A stretch of 64,000 bases of DNA from Hydrogenophaga pseudoflava (GTDB taxonomy: Bacteria > Pseudomonadota > Gammaproteobacteria > Burkholderiales > Burkholderiaceae_C): NCBI RefSeq assembly GCF_031020795.1, contig NZ_JAVHJP010000010.1, forward strand, positions 1 through 64,000. The letters run 5' to 3'. The notes beneath the pieces are model-generated. The model was given only the letters and a program-made list of their open reading frames with translations. It was not told the DNA's origin and did not search any database. Positions within the stretch are counted from its first letter, which is position 1, and every line of letters starts with the position of its first letter. The position numbers and the translations under genes are program-made. Below, piece by piece: positions 7,501 through 16,084 of this stretch.

Positions 7501-9450
7501 ATGGCATTCAGCAGCCACTGGAGCGCACCCGGCCATGAGGCAGCCTCGGACTTGCCTTGGCGCGCAGACGACGTGATCGAACGCTCAAGGCGGCGGTCGA
7601 TGGACGTGTACCGGCTCGATCCGGGACGCGCTGACCCGCCGCGCATCCTCACCGCGACGGCCCTGCAAGACCACCGCGTGCCCATGGAGGACCTACTCGA
7701 TGTCGCCCGCAGCGGTATGGAGTCGCTGTTCCTGCAGATCCGCGACGCGGGATATGTGGTCCTGCTCGCGGATGCCCATGGCGTCGCCGTCGACTTCATC
7801 AACAACCCGTTGCTGGACCGCGAGCTTCGGCATGCCGGCCTGTACCTCGGCAGTTGCTGGTCCGAGGACAAAGAAGGCACCTGTGCCGTGGCGCTGGCGA
7901 ACCTGGAGCATCGGCCCATCACGGTCCACCACGAAGAACATTTCCGCGCGCCCAACCGAGCCCTGACCTGCAGCGCTGCGCCTGTTCTGGGCGCAGACGG
8001 CAGGGTGCTGGCGGTGCTGGATGCATCCGCCTTGTATTCGCCGGACGACAAGCGCAGCCAGCATCTGGTGCTGCAAATGGTCAGATCGACCGCACGCATG
8101 GTCGAGAACGCCCAGTTTCTGAAACAGTTCGACCGCAACCTGGTGCTGCGGCTGGCGGGCCGGCGCGAGTTTCTTGAAGTGGCCACGGAGGGGTTGATGG
8201 CGCTGGATGAGAGGGGGATGATCGTTGCGACCAATCTGGCCTTCCAGCATTCCGTGGGGCGCACACCGGCCATGTTGACCGGCGCCCATGTGGAGGAAAT
8301 TTTCGACGTGAAACTCGAGCGATTGCTTGGCGCTGCACAAGCCCACCCGGAGCCCCTGGCATTGCGTCTGCTGCATTCGGGCGAGCAGTGCTTTGGCCTG
8401 GTTCGGGGGCCACGAACATTCAGTTCCGGGATCGCACTTCAGCGACCGGTGATCCACCCCCCCAATGGAAGTGGTCTGCGCAAACTCGCTGGCAACGATG
8501 CCAACATGGCGCGCAACGTCCAGCAGGCCCTTCGTGTCGTTGACAAAGGCCTGGCGATCTTGCTTCAAGGGGAATCCGGCACTGGCAAAGAGGCCTTTGC
8601 CAAGGCGATCCATGAGGCCAGCGCGCGACGCTCCAAGGCTTTTGTCGCGGTGAATTGCGCCGCCATTCCGGACACCCTGATCGAAAGCGAGCTCTTCGGT
8701 TACAAGGAGGGCGCGTTCACCGGGGCACGCAGCAAGGGGGCGCGGGGAAAGATCCAGCAGGCCCACGGCGGCACGCTGTTTCTTGACGAAATCGGGGACA
8801 TGCCGTTGGCGATGCAAACCCGCTTGCTGCGTGTGCTCGCCGAGCGCGAAGTCACGCCGCTCGGTTCGGAAACCCCGGTGCCCGTGGACATCCAGTTCGT
8901 CTGCGCCACGCACAGGGACCTCAACGGACTGGTCACCGACGGGCAGTTCCGCCTGGATCTCTTCTATCGCCTCAATGGCGTCACGTTGGTGCTGCCCTCC
9001 CTGCGCGAGCGCACGGACAGGGAAGACTTGATCTGCGAGCTTCTGCAGGAGGAAGGTCAGCTGCTCTATGCCCGTGCCAGTGTGGCCTCCCCCCAGGCAT
9101 TGACCGCATTGCAGACCTACCACTGGCCAGGAAACATCCGTCAACTAAAGAACACACTCCGCGCCGCCCTGGCTTTGAGTGGTGGCGATTCCATCGAACT
9201 GGAACATCTCCCGCTTGAAATTCAGGGAGCGATGCGCGCCAGTTTGCCTCCATCCCGCATGTCAACGATCGACCTGCCGATGGCATCTGTCGACACCGCT
9301 GCGCGTTCGGAGCGGGATGTTCTGCTGCGGGTGCTGCGGGAGCACCAATGGAACATCACCGATGCGGCACGCAGCCTTGGCACATGCCGAGCGACTGTCT
9401 ACCGCCGAATGCAAAAGCTGGGGATCGTCAGCCCCAACAGACAAGCCTGA
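7501..9450 (+). CDS. acoR: Sigma-54-dependent transcriptional activator, AcoR type
   Basis: The 649-residue protein has an N-terminal GAF-like sensor region (about residues 60-230), a PAS-like segment (about 220-290), a sigma-54-interacting AAA+ domain with Walker A GESGTGKEA (about 357) and the GAFTGA loop (about 404-409), and a C-terminal Fis-type helix-turn-helix (WNITDAARSLGTCRATVYRR, from about 617). This layout and length match AcoR, the activator of acetoin catabolism operons. It most likely acts at the -24/-12 promoter at 370-385 through the repeated palindromes at 193-251. The ATG at 7501 follows CAGGAGACAAAG. It lies 166 bases downstream of the hydrolase and may have its own promoter. 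Confidence 0.85.
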   Translation: MAFSSHWSAPGHEAASDLPWRADDVIERSRRRSMDVYRLDPGRADPPRILTATALQDHRVPMEDLLDVARSGMESLFLQIRDAGYVVLLADAHGVAVDFINNPLLDRELRHAGLYLGSCWSEDKEGTCAVALANLEHRPITVHHEEHFRAPNRALTCSAAPVLGADGRVLAVLDASALYSPDDKRSQHLVLQMVRSTARMVENAQFLKQFDRNLVLRLAGRREFLEVATEGLMALDERGMIVATNLAFQHSVGRTPAMLTGAHVEEIFDVKLERLLGAAQAHPEPLALRLLHSGEQCFGLVRGPRTFSSGIALQRPVIHPPNGSGLRKLAGNDANMARNVQQALRVVDKGLAILLQGESGTGKEAFAKAIHEASARRSKAFVAVNCAAIPDTLIESELFGYKEGAFTGARSKGARGKIQQAHGGTLFLDEIGDMPLAMQTRLLRVLAEREVTPLGSETPVPVDIQFVCATHRDLNGLVTDGQFRLDLFYRLNGVTLVLPSLRERTDREDLICELLQEEGQLLYARASVASPQALTALQTYHWPGNIRQLKNTLRAALALSGGDSIELEHLPLEIQGAMRASLPPSRMSTIDLPMASVDTAARSERDVLLRVLREHQWNITDAARSLGTCRATVYRRMQKLGIVSPNRQA

Positions 9451-9451
9451 T

Positions 9452-9490
9452 GCACGCGACACCCACCTTTTGAGTGGCCTTTTGGCGTGC
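9452..9490. terminator. Possible bidirectional terminator hairpin between convergent genes
   Basis: GCACGC at 9452-9457 pairs with GCGTGC at 9485-9490, and an inner CCAC/GTGG stem (9463-9466 with 9474-9477) lies inside. The hairpin is bulged and lacks a long T run. It lies between acoR and the convergent esterase gene, where a terminator is expected. Confidence 0.3.
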
Positions 9491-9582
9491 GACCGTTCCG
9501 GGCGACTGTCTGCCTCCGGCACTGGACTGAACCATCGAAGCCTTGGCTGCTGGAGCGGCGAAGGTCGGTCTCGGGCGCCAAT

Positions 9583-10641
9583 TCAATCGAGGGCGGGGGC
9601 CGGCTCTGCCAGCAACTCCTTCAGACAGAGGTCGATCTGGGCGATCGCATCTGCGTCAGTGCCGAACAGGGCGAGGTGGCCGTCAAAGCTGGCGATAGGC
9701 CTGAATTCGCTGTTCGGAATCAGCTGCTGCTCAGCCTGGCAGTCAGACGGCGGGAAAAACATGTCGGTCGCGATGGGCATCACATAGGTTCTTGCACGGA
9801 TACGCCCAAGGGCCGCGGCCTTGTCCCCGTTGGTGTGTCGACTGATGTCTCCGCGCTGCCATTTCCAGGCCATGCACAGCAAGTTGTTGGGATCCATCGG
9901 AGCGAAATAGCCGGTCATGAAACCGTCCACGAAAGCCTGCATGGACTCGAAGCCCAGCACCCGGTGGCGTCCACCCCGAAAGAACTCGGTGCTCCAGCCC
10001 ATCACGGTCCACAGCTTGGCGTGGCGCTTGAGGCCGGCTGCGACATCGGCCGACGACCGATAGCGGCCTTCTTGGAATCCGGGGTCGGTGGTGATGGCCT
10101 CGACCAGTGTTTCGGTGAAGAGGAAGTCGTGCTCGGTGTTGCAGGCGGTACCTGCGATGGGGGCGGCACGTTCCACCATGTCGGGATGGCGCACGGCCCA
10201 TTCGTAGGTTTGCTGCGCTCCCATGGAGCCTCCGGTGACCAGTGCCAGGCGCTGTATGCCGAAGTGCCGAGTCAACAGGCGGTGCTGGGCGCGCACGTCG
10301 TCGCCAATGCGCACCCTGGGAAAATTCGGCCCGGCCTGTGCACCGGTGGTGTTGTGGGGTGACACCGAAAGGCCGCTGCCAATCTGGTTGACAACGATGA
10401 TGAAGTACTTGGCCGGGTCCAGTGCACGACCGGGGCCGATGTAGACCTGCTCCATGATCTTGCTGGTTCCCGAGTACCAGGTGGGCACCAGGATGGCGTT
10501 GTCCTTCGCTTCGTTGAGCTGGCCATGGGTGGACACGGCCAGTTCGCAGTGCTCCAGAACGCCGCCCTCTTCGAGGTCCAGGCGTCCGATGTCGATCAGC
10601 TGAAACGGGCCGTGGTTCTCTTGTGTGTAGTAGGTGTTCAT
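9583..10641 (-). CDS. MekB-like esterase of the homoserine acetyltransferase fold family
   Basis: The 352-residue product belongs to the alpha/beta-hydrolase family that includes homoserine O-acetyltransferase. Its nucleophile is Ser139 in TGGSMGAQQ, and the catalytic His is probably H322 in FDGHLALFG. In Pseudomonas veronii an enzyme of this fold, MekB, hydrolyses the ester made from alkyl methyl ketones by the Baeyer-Villiger monooxygenase MekA. Here the gene also follows a Baeyer-Villiger monooxygenase directly, 56 bases downstream of it, so ester hydrolysis is more likely than methionine synthesis. The ATG at 10641 is preceded by GGAGACAAGC. A true homoserine acetyltransferase remains an alternative. 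Confidence 0.7.
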   Translation of the reverse strand: MNTYYTQENHGPFQLIDIGRLDLEEGGVLEHCELAVSTHGQLNEAKDNAILVPTWYSGTSKIMEQVYIGPGRALDPAKYFIIVVNQIGSGLSVSPHNTTGAQAGPNFPRVRIGDDVRAQHRLLTRHFGIQRLALVTGGSMGAQQTYEWAVRHPDMVERAAPIAGTACNTEHDFLFTETLVEAITTDPGFQEGRYRSSADVAAGLKRHAKLWTVMGWSTEFFRGGRHRVLGFESMQAFVDGFMTGYFAPMDPNNLLCMAWKWQRGDISRHTNGDKAAALGRIRARTYVMPIATDMFFPPSDCQAEQQLIPNSEFRPIASFDGHLALFGTDADAIAQIDLCLKELLAEPAPALD

Positions 10642-10697
10642 GCTTGTCTCCGTGTTTGTCGTGAGGATGGGGCGGCCAGGAGTGACCGCCCCGGTTT

Positions 10698-12356
10698 TCA
10701 GCGGATGTCGAAGCCGGGATAGCCGGTTCGCGCCAGTTCATCGCATTTGGCGTGGTAGTGGCCCACTCCACCGATGTACGACAGCAGGCGGCGCGGCTTG
10801 CCATCCACGTTCGACCCCATGTACCAGGAGTCGGTCTTGACCACAAGCGTCTTGGCCGCGGTTTCATCGTGGTGCTGCACCCAGGCGTCCTCGAAGTCCT
10901 TGCTCGCTTCCACCACGGTCTTGCCTTGCTTGCGCAGGTGAGCAATGCAATCACTGATCCAGTCCACCTGCTGCTGCAGGCAGGTGGTCATGTTGCACAG
11001 CGCGGCAGACGGTGCGAGCGGCGCGCCAGTGGTGAACAGGTTGGGATAGCCATGCACTTGCAGGCCCATGGCGGTGCGAATCTCCTGTGACCACTGCTCC
11101 TTCAGAGAGCGGCCACCGCGGCCGCGGATGTCGATGCGACTGAGCGCGCCGGAACCGGCGTCAAAGCCGACAGCCAACACGATGATGTCCACCTCGTGCA
11201 CCTTTCCGTCCGCGGTCTGTATGCCTTCGGGCACGATGCGTTCGATCGGGGTCTGCTGGCAGTCCACCGTCTCGACGTTGGGCTGCAGGTACACCTCCAG
11301 GTACCTGTTTTCCAGTGGTACGCGGTGGGTGCCAAAGCCGTAGTCCTTTGCAGACGGGATCAACAGCTTGCACAGCTGCGGGTTGTGTTGGAGGCGTTCG
11401 CGCATCTTGACCCGGACGAACTCCGAAACTTCTTCGCTCACCTGTTCGTCGAAGAACATTTCGGGGAACGAGGCCAGCCACAGTGCCAGCGAGCCGTCGT
11501 TCCACAGTTTTTCCAGCACGGCGGTGCGCTCGTCATGGGTTTTGTCGGCCCACGGACCGGCATCGAAGTCGTAGTCGAAGCCGGCAAAGGTCTCGCGCAC
11601 GCGCTTCTTGAGTTGGTGGAACTGTGAACCCCACTTGGCCCATTCCTCGGCGCTGTACTTGGGGTTCTTCATCGGGATCACGTACTGGGGCGTGCGCACG
11701 AAGACCTTCATCGACCCGACCTCGGGCGCGATGGTCTGGATCACCTGGATGCCCGTGGCGCCTGTGCCCACCACAGCCACGCGCTTGCCCCTGAAGTCCA
11801 CGGGGGTCTTGGGCCACAGGCCGGTGTGATAGATCTGGCCCTTGAAGCTGGCCTGGCCCGGAAAGCGGTCCGACAGAGGTGCTGAAAGCATGCCGCAGCA
11901 GGCAATCAGGAACTGTGCCTGGATCCTCTCTCCCTTGTCGGTGGTGATGTTCCAGCGGTTTTCCGCTTCGTCGAAATGGGCCGAGGCGATGCGGGTGCTG
12001 AACTGGATGTCCTTTTTCAAGTCCAGCTTGTCGGCCACATGGTTCAGCCAGCGCTCCGTTTCCGGTTGTGCAGGGAACCGCTCCGAGGGTTGCCATGACT
12101 TGTACAGCTCCTCCGAGAACCAGTACTGGTAGATCTCTGCCTGAGAGTCGAAGCGCGCGCCGGGGTAGCGGTTCCAGTACCAGGTGCCTCCCACGCCGGA
12201 AGCGGTGTCGTACGCCCGCACCGACATGCCCATTTCGCGAAGGCGGTGCAGTTGGTACAGGCCGGCCACGCCGGCTCCGATGACGACCGCGTCGTAGGCT
12301 GCAACGGCGGATTTCGACTGGCCTTGCCCGGCCTTTTCCAAAGTGATGGTGCCCAT
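10698..12356 (-). CDS. Baeyer-Villiger monooxygenase (FAD, NADPH)
   Basis: The 552-residue protein has two Rossmann motifs, GAGVAG at 27-32 and VVGTGATG near 196-203, flanking the type I Baeyer-Villiger fingerprint FKGQIYHTGLWP at about 171-182. It inserts an oxygen next to a carbonyl carbon, turning a ketone into an ester or lactone. The length is close to cyclohexanone- and methyl-ketone-type enzymes and shorter than 4-hydroxyacetophenone monooxygenase (about 640 residues). The neighbouring esterase would hydrolyse the ester. The substrate could be a small alkyl ketone, linked to the acetoin operon, or an aryl ketone that would yield hydroquinone for the operon at 13.5-24.9 kb. The ATG at 12356 follows CAGGAGACAAG. 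Confidence 0.85.
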   Translation of the reverse strand: MGTITLEKAGQGQSKSAVAAYDAVVIGAGVAGLYQLHRLREMGMSVRAYDTASGVGGTWYWNRYPGARFDSQAEIYQYWFSEELYKSWQPSERFPAQPETERWLNHVADKLDLKKDIQFSTRIASAHFDEAENRWNITTDKGERIQAQFLIACCGMLSAPLSDRFPGQASFKGQIYHTGLWPKTPVDFRGKRVAVVGTGATGIQVIQTIAPEVGSMKVFVRTPQYVIPMKNPKYSAEEWAKWGSQFHQLKKRVRETFAGFDYDFDAGPWADKTHDERTAVLEKLWNDGSLALWLASFPEMFFDEQVSEEVSEFVRVKMRERLQHNPQLCKLLIPSAKDYGFGTHRVPLENRYLEVYLQPNVETVDCQQTPIERIVPEGIQTADGKVHEVDIIVLAVGFDAGSGALSRIDIRGRGGRSLKEQWSQEIRTAMGLQVHGYPNLFTTGAPLAPSAALCNMTTCLQQQVDWISDCIAHLRKQGKTVVEASKDFEDAWVQHHDETAAKTLVVKTDSWYMGSNVDGKPRRLLSYIGGVGHYHAKCDELARTGYPGFDIR

Positions 12357-12542
12357 CTTGTCTCCTGTGACGTTCATGTTGGCCGGCAGTGCTGGCCGGC
12401 GGGTCCGGTACCCAAGCCTCAAAGAGCTTGTGTGATACCGAGAACGAATCTTGGAGACACCCGTTTCCCGGGTCTTGTCGATTTCAGGCGATTCTTTGTA
12501 CCTGACGGTGAACCGGACGCAAGGTCTTTCGATGAGCGTCGG

Positions 12543-13424
12543 CTAGTCAGCCTTTTTCAGGCGTGCTGGTGTGACGCCAAGCCGGGCGCGGAAGACGCGT
12601 GTCATGTGCGCCTGATCTGAAAACCCGCATGCAAACGCCACTTCCTTGATGGCCATTAGTCCTTGGGACAGAAGACGACGGGCGCGTTCAACTCTTCGAT
12701 CCATGACGTACGCATGAGCCGAGCGCCCGGTGCTGGTCTTGAAGTGTTTGGTGAAGGTCCACACGCCGAGTTCTGCCACCTGGGCCAATTGCTCGATGGT
12801 GATGTTCTCGTGCAGATGCACTTCAATGTACTCATCCAGTCGGCGCAAGCGACCTGGCGGGAGCGCTCCGGCCACGAAGCAGTCCTTGTAAGTCACGGCT
12901 GCATAACGACGCAGGAGATGCACCGTGAGTTGCATCGCCAAGGCCTCCGCGTACAAAGCCCCACCCAGTCCGCGCTGCTGCGCCTCCTGGGTGATGGCGT
13001 CGGTGATGTTGGTCACGAGGGGGTCCTGCGCGCGCAGCAGGTCCAGGAGTCGGACCTCGGCCACCGGCCGCTCCATGACATCCGAGGCCACCCTGCACAT
13101 GAGGGCTTCCGACAAATAGGTGTGAGACACGTCGATGCACTGCGTCCAGTACCAGTGTGACGGCTCCGAGTGTGTCAGCAATGAAAAGACGCCGGGTTCA
13201 CATGCGGCCTTGCTCCACTTGCCGTCCAGACAACGCTCCATGGGCGTCTGACCAGATCGATAGCGGACGATCATGACGTGATCCATCGGCGGGATCGGCA
13301 CGTCCAGACCTGTGTACCGGTACGAACGGTGGGAAACCCCCTTCCAGCCGAGACCATCGCTCGCAGACATGACTCTGCCAGGCACCCAATTGGGCAGGTC
13401 CGGAGGGGATATCAACACTGGCAT
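12543..13424 (-). CDS. AraC-family transcriptional regulator
   Basis: The C-terminal third carries the paired helix-turn-helix region of AraC/XylS proteins (EQLAQVAELGVWTFTKHF... then IKEVAFACGFSDQAHMTRVF). The N-terminal part is an effector or dimerisation domain of uncertain type. It is encoded 186 bases upstream of the Baeyer-Villiger monooxygenase in the same direction and is its likely regulator. The ATG at 13424 gives 293 residues. The frame is open to a TTG at 13475, and no strong ribosome binding site decides between them. Confidence 0.75.
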   Translation of the reverse strand: MPVLISPPDLPNWVPGRVMSASDGLGWKGVSHRSYRYTGLDVPIPPMDHVMIVRYRSGQTPMERCLDGKWSKAACEPGVFSLLTHSEPSHWYWTQCIDVSHTYLSEALMCRVASDVMERPVAEVRLLDLLRAQDPLVTNITDAITQEAQQRGLGGALYAEALAMQLTVHLLRRYAAVTYKDCFVAGALPPGRLRRLDEYIEVHLHENITIEQLAQVAELGVWTFTKHFKTSTGRSAHAYVMDRRVERARRLLSQGLMAIKEVAFACGFSDQAHMTRVFRARLGVTPARLKKAD

Positions 13425-13543
13425 TTCGATATGGTTCAGGATTGCCTGCACCAAACATACCAGTGGAATCCTCAATAGGGTAAACCACTACGAAGCGGAT
13501 CACCTGTGGTCGTCAGAACCGCCCTCTCCGCTTCGCCGATGGC

Positions 13544-14194
13544 TCATGGCACAACGATTGGCAGGCCAATCAGGTTCTGGAGGTCCTCATGCGCCATCCC
13601 ATCGACAGCATCCACCAGTTTCAGTCCACGGGGAGTGCAGTCGAAGGTGGCCAGGTCTGTGTAGACACGCTTGACGCAGGCCAGTCCCGTGAGCGGATAG
13701 GCGCACCGCTCGACCAGCTTGCTGGCCCCTTGCTTGGTGAGAAGATCCATCATCACCCAGGTCTGCTTGGCGCCGATGGCCAGGTCCATCGCGCCGCCCA
13801 CGGCTGGAATGGCACCCGGCTCGCCGGTGCTCCAGTTTGCGAGATCGCCGGTCGCCGAGACCTGGAAGGCGCCCAGCACGCAAATGTCGAGGTGGCCGCC
13901 GCGCATCATCGCGAAGCTGTCGGCATGGTGGAAGTAGGCGCCGCCGGGCAGCAGCGTGACCGGCTGCTTGCCGGCGTTGATGAGGTCGTAGTCCTCGTGG
14001 CCGGCAGCCGGTGCCGGCCCCATGCCGAGGATGCCGTTTTCGCTGTGCAGCACCACCTCCATCCCGGCCGGGATGTGGTTGGCCACCAGCGTCGGCATGC
14101 CGATGCCAAGGTTGACGTAGGCGCCGTCGTGGATGTCGCGGGCGACGCGCCGCGCGAGTTCGTTCTTGCTGCGGGGCTGGTAGGGTGTGCTCAT
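13544..14194 (-). CDS. pcaJ: 3-oxoadipate CoA-transferase, subunit B
   Basis: This 216-residue CoA-transferase family I beta subunit contains the SENGILG segment, whose glutamate forms the CoA thioester in the mechanism. With the alpha subunit 11 bases upstream it moves CoA from succinyl-CoA to 3-oxoadipate. It is the last gene of the leftward hydroquinone operon and activates the product of maleylacetate reductase. The thiolase (PcaF) for the next step is not in this operon. The general 3-oxoacid CoA-transferases (AtoA/ScoB) are close relatives; operon context decides the call. Confidence 0.8.
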   Translation of the reverse strand: MSTPYQPRSKNELARRVARDIHDGAYVNLGIGMPTLVANHIPAGMEVVLHSENGILGMGPAPAAGHEDYDLINAGKQPVTLLPGGAYFHHADSFAMMRGGHLDICVLGAFQVSATGDLANWSTGEPGAIPAVGGAMDLAIGAKQTWVMMDLLTKQGASKLVERCAYPLTGLACVKRVYTDLATFDCTPRGLKLVDAVDGMAHEDLQNLIGLPIVVP

Positions 14195-14205
14195 GGGTGA
14201 CCTGC

Positions 14206-14907
14206 TCAGGCAGCCTGCTTGAATCCGCCGGCCTGCGTGGCCACGCGTTCCACGCGCACGATGCGGCTCACGTGGATCCCGGGCGTGACGATGGCTTCGG
14301 GGTCGAGTTCGCCAAGCGCCACGATCTCGTGCACCGTGGCCACCGTGCGGCGGGCCGCCGTGGCCATCACCGGCCCGAAGTTGCGCGCGGCCTTGCGGTA
14401 CGTGAGATTGCCCCAGCGGTCGCCGCGCTCCGCTTTCACCAGCGCAAGGTCGCCACGGATCGGCAACTCCAGCACGTAGTGCCGCCCGTCGATCACGCGC
14501 GTTTCCTTGCCGGCCGCGAGCTCGGTGCCATAACCGGTGGGCGTGAAGAAGGCGCCAATACCGGCCCCGGCGGCGCGCAGGCGCTCGGCGAGGTTGCCCT
14601 GCGGCACCAGTTCGAGTTCGATGCGGCCCGTCCGGTACAGCTCGTCGAACACCTGCGAATCGGCCTGGCGCGGAAAGCTGCAGACGATCTTGCGCACGCG
14701 GCCGGTCTTCAGCAGACGGGCCAGGCCCGTATCGCCGTTGCCGGCGTTGTTGTTGACGACGGTCAGGTCCCGGGCCCCCTGTTCGATCAGACCGTCGATC
14801 AGCTCGTTGGGGATGCCGGCGGTGCCGAAGCCGCCGACCAGCACCGTGGCGCCGTCGGGCGTGCCGGCCAGCGCTTCGGCGATGGAAGAAGCAATCTTGT
14901 CGATCAT
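14206..14907 (-). CDS. pcaI: 3-oxoadipate CoA-transferase, subunit A
   Basis: This 233-residue alpha subunit of a family I CoA-transferase shows the glycine-rich VGGFGTAGIPNELI segment typical of the CoA-binding region. It pairs with the following beta subunit. Its ATG overlaps the stop of the dioxygenase gene (ATGA, 14904-14907), which indicates translational coupling in the hydroquinone operon. The role is inferred from the pathway: maleylacetate is reduced to 3-oxoadipate by the reductase at 20677-21738 and then activated here. Confidence 0.8.
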   Translation of the reverse strand: MIDKIASSIAEALAGTPDGATVLVGGFGTAGIPNELIDGLIEQGARDLTVVNNNAGNGDTGLARLLKTGRVRKIVCSFPRQADSQVFDELYRTGRIELELVPQGNLAERLRAAGAGIGAFFTPTGYGTELAAGKETRVIDGRHYVLELPIRGDLALVKAERGDRWGNLTYRKAARNFGPVMATAARRTVATVHEIVALGELDPEAIVTPGIHVSRIVRVERVATQAGGFKQAA

Positions 14908-15740
14908 GGTGCCTCGTGGCGATGGAGAACGAAGTCGAAGCGCAGTTCGCGCCGGCCTTCTGCAGAGCCGGGCCAGGACGAGACGAGCGACGGGCGCACG
15001 CCGAACACCGGGTCGGATTCGAGGTGCGGATCGCCAGCGCGGAAGACGTGCGTGATCAGCGTGTCATGGCCGGGCGCGACGATGCGCACGTGCAGGTGCG
15101 CCGGCCGCCATGCCGACCGCCGCGATGCGTCGAGCAGGCGCCCGACGGGGCCGTCCGTCGGAATGGGGTACGGCACCGGCACGACGGACGTGAACCAGAA
15201 CCGGCCCTGCGCATCGGTGCGCAGCACGCCCCGACCCTGCGCCGCCGGCAGGCCGGGGCGCTGCACGTCGTACAGGCCGTCGTCGTCCGACTGCCATACG
15301 TCGACCTCGGCGTCGGCGACCGGATCGCCGTCGCTGTTGCGCACCGATCCGAACACGGTGCACGGTTCTCCGCGCGCGCCGTTCGCGATGTCGCCACCGT
15401 TGGCGATGCGGGATGCCCCTTCCACGTGGAAGGGGCCGAACACCGTGGACTCGGTGCACCCGGCGGGCCGCTCGCTCTGCACGGCCACGACCTGCATCGA
15501 CGCGCCGAGCACGTCGCTCAGCAGGATGAACTCCTGGCGCTTGTCGTCGCAGGTCTGGCCGACCGCGGTCAGGAACTCGATGCCCTGCATCCACTCGCGC
15601 TCGGTCAGCCCGGTCTCGCGGATGAAGCCGTGCAGGTGGCGAACCAGCGACGCGAGGATCTCGCGCAGGCGCGGGTCGGGCGTCGCCGCGAAGCTGTCGG
15701 CGACCTGTTGCAAGAGTGCATCGGAACCGGGGTTGTTCAT
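14904..15740 (-). CDS. hapI: Intradiol ring-cleavage dioxygenase, hydroxyquinol 1,2-dioxygenase type
   Basis: The 278-residue protein has the N-terminal helical dimerisation domain and the intradiol catalytic domain. Expected Fe(III) ligands are visible: Tyr in GLYDVQ, Tyr in VPYPIP, and two His in RPAHLHV. Enzymes of this type open hydroxyquinol (1,2,4-benzenetriol) to maleylacetate. An equivalent gene accompanies the hydroquinone genes of Pseudomonas fluorescens ACB. Here it would handle hydroxyquinol as a side branch, since hydroquinone itself is cleaved by the HapCD pair. Catechol dioxygenase activity cannot be excluded from sequence alone. Confidence 0.8.
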   Translation of the reverse strand: MNNPGSDALLQQVADSFAATPDPRLREILASLVRHLHGFIRETGLTEREWMQGIEFLTAVGQTCDDKRQEFILLSDVLGASMQVVAVQSERPAGCTESTVFGPFHVEGASRIANGGDIANGARGEPCTVFGSVRNSDGDPVADAEVDVWQSDDDGLYDVQRPGLPAAQGRGVLRTDAQGRFWFTSVVPVPYPIPTDGPVGRLLDASRRSAWRPAHLHVRIVAPGHDTLITHVFRAGDPHLESDPVFGVRPSLVSSWPGSAEGRRELRFDFVLHRHEAP

Positions 15741-16084
15741 CGTTGTGACTCCAATGTTGTATCGGGGTGGTGCGGCGAGGCGCGTTCGAAGTCGAGCTGG
15801 CTTCGCGCGCTGCGCAGCGGCCCGACCATGGCCTTCAGGTCCAGGTGGATGGGGTGCGTCTGGTAGGCGTCCAGATGGGCCCTGCTGGCGAACACCATCA
15901 CGGCCCCGACGTCCCAGGCGTCGGCCGCGTCCACGACGTTGCGGCCGGTGTCCAGCGACAGCAGCCCGGGTATGCGCCCGCGCGTGGCCTCGACAGCCGC
16001 CACCACGGCCTGCGCCTGCGCCAGCCGCGCGGCTTCGTCCGTACCGTTGAGCCGCCAGGCCACGATGTGCACGATCGCCGTCAT
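15737..16084 (-). CDS. Stress-responsive alpha/beta-barrel (Dabb) domain protein
   Basis: The 115-residue product starts MTAIVHIVAWRLNG and has the His- and hydrophobic-rich pattern of the Dabb dimeric ferredoxin-like fold (HIVAWRL... VFASRAHLDAYQTHPIH). Members are often small accessory proteins in aromatic or polyketide pathways. Its start overlaps the end of livM and its stop overlaps the start of the dioxygenase, so it is embedded in the operon. No catalytic role can be assigned. The C-terminal 15 residues are low complexity. Confidence 0.6.
   Translation of the reverse strand: MTAIVHIVAWRLNGTDEAARLAQAQAVVAAVEATRGRIPGLLSLDTGRNVVDAADAWDVGAVMVFASRAHLDAYQTHPIHLDLKAMVGPLRSARSQLDFERASPHHPDTTLESQR

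Noticed and set aside
12390..12420. Possible -24/-12 promoter for the Baeyer-Villiger monooxygenase (minus strand TGGGTACCGGACCCGC)
   Set aside because: The GG-N10-GC spacing is present but the -12 half (CCCGC instead of TTGCA) is poor, and the neighbouring regulator is AraC type rather than sigma-54 dependent.
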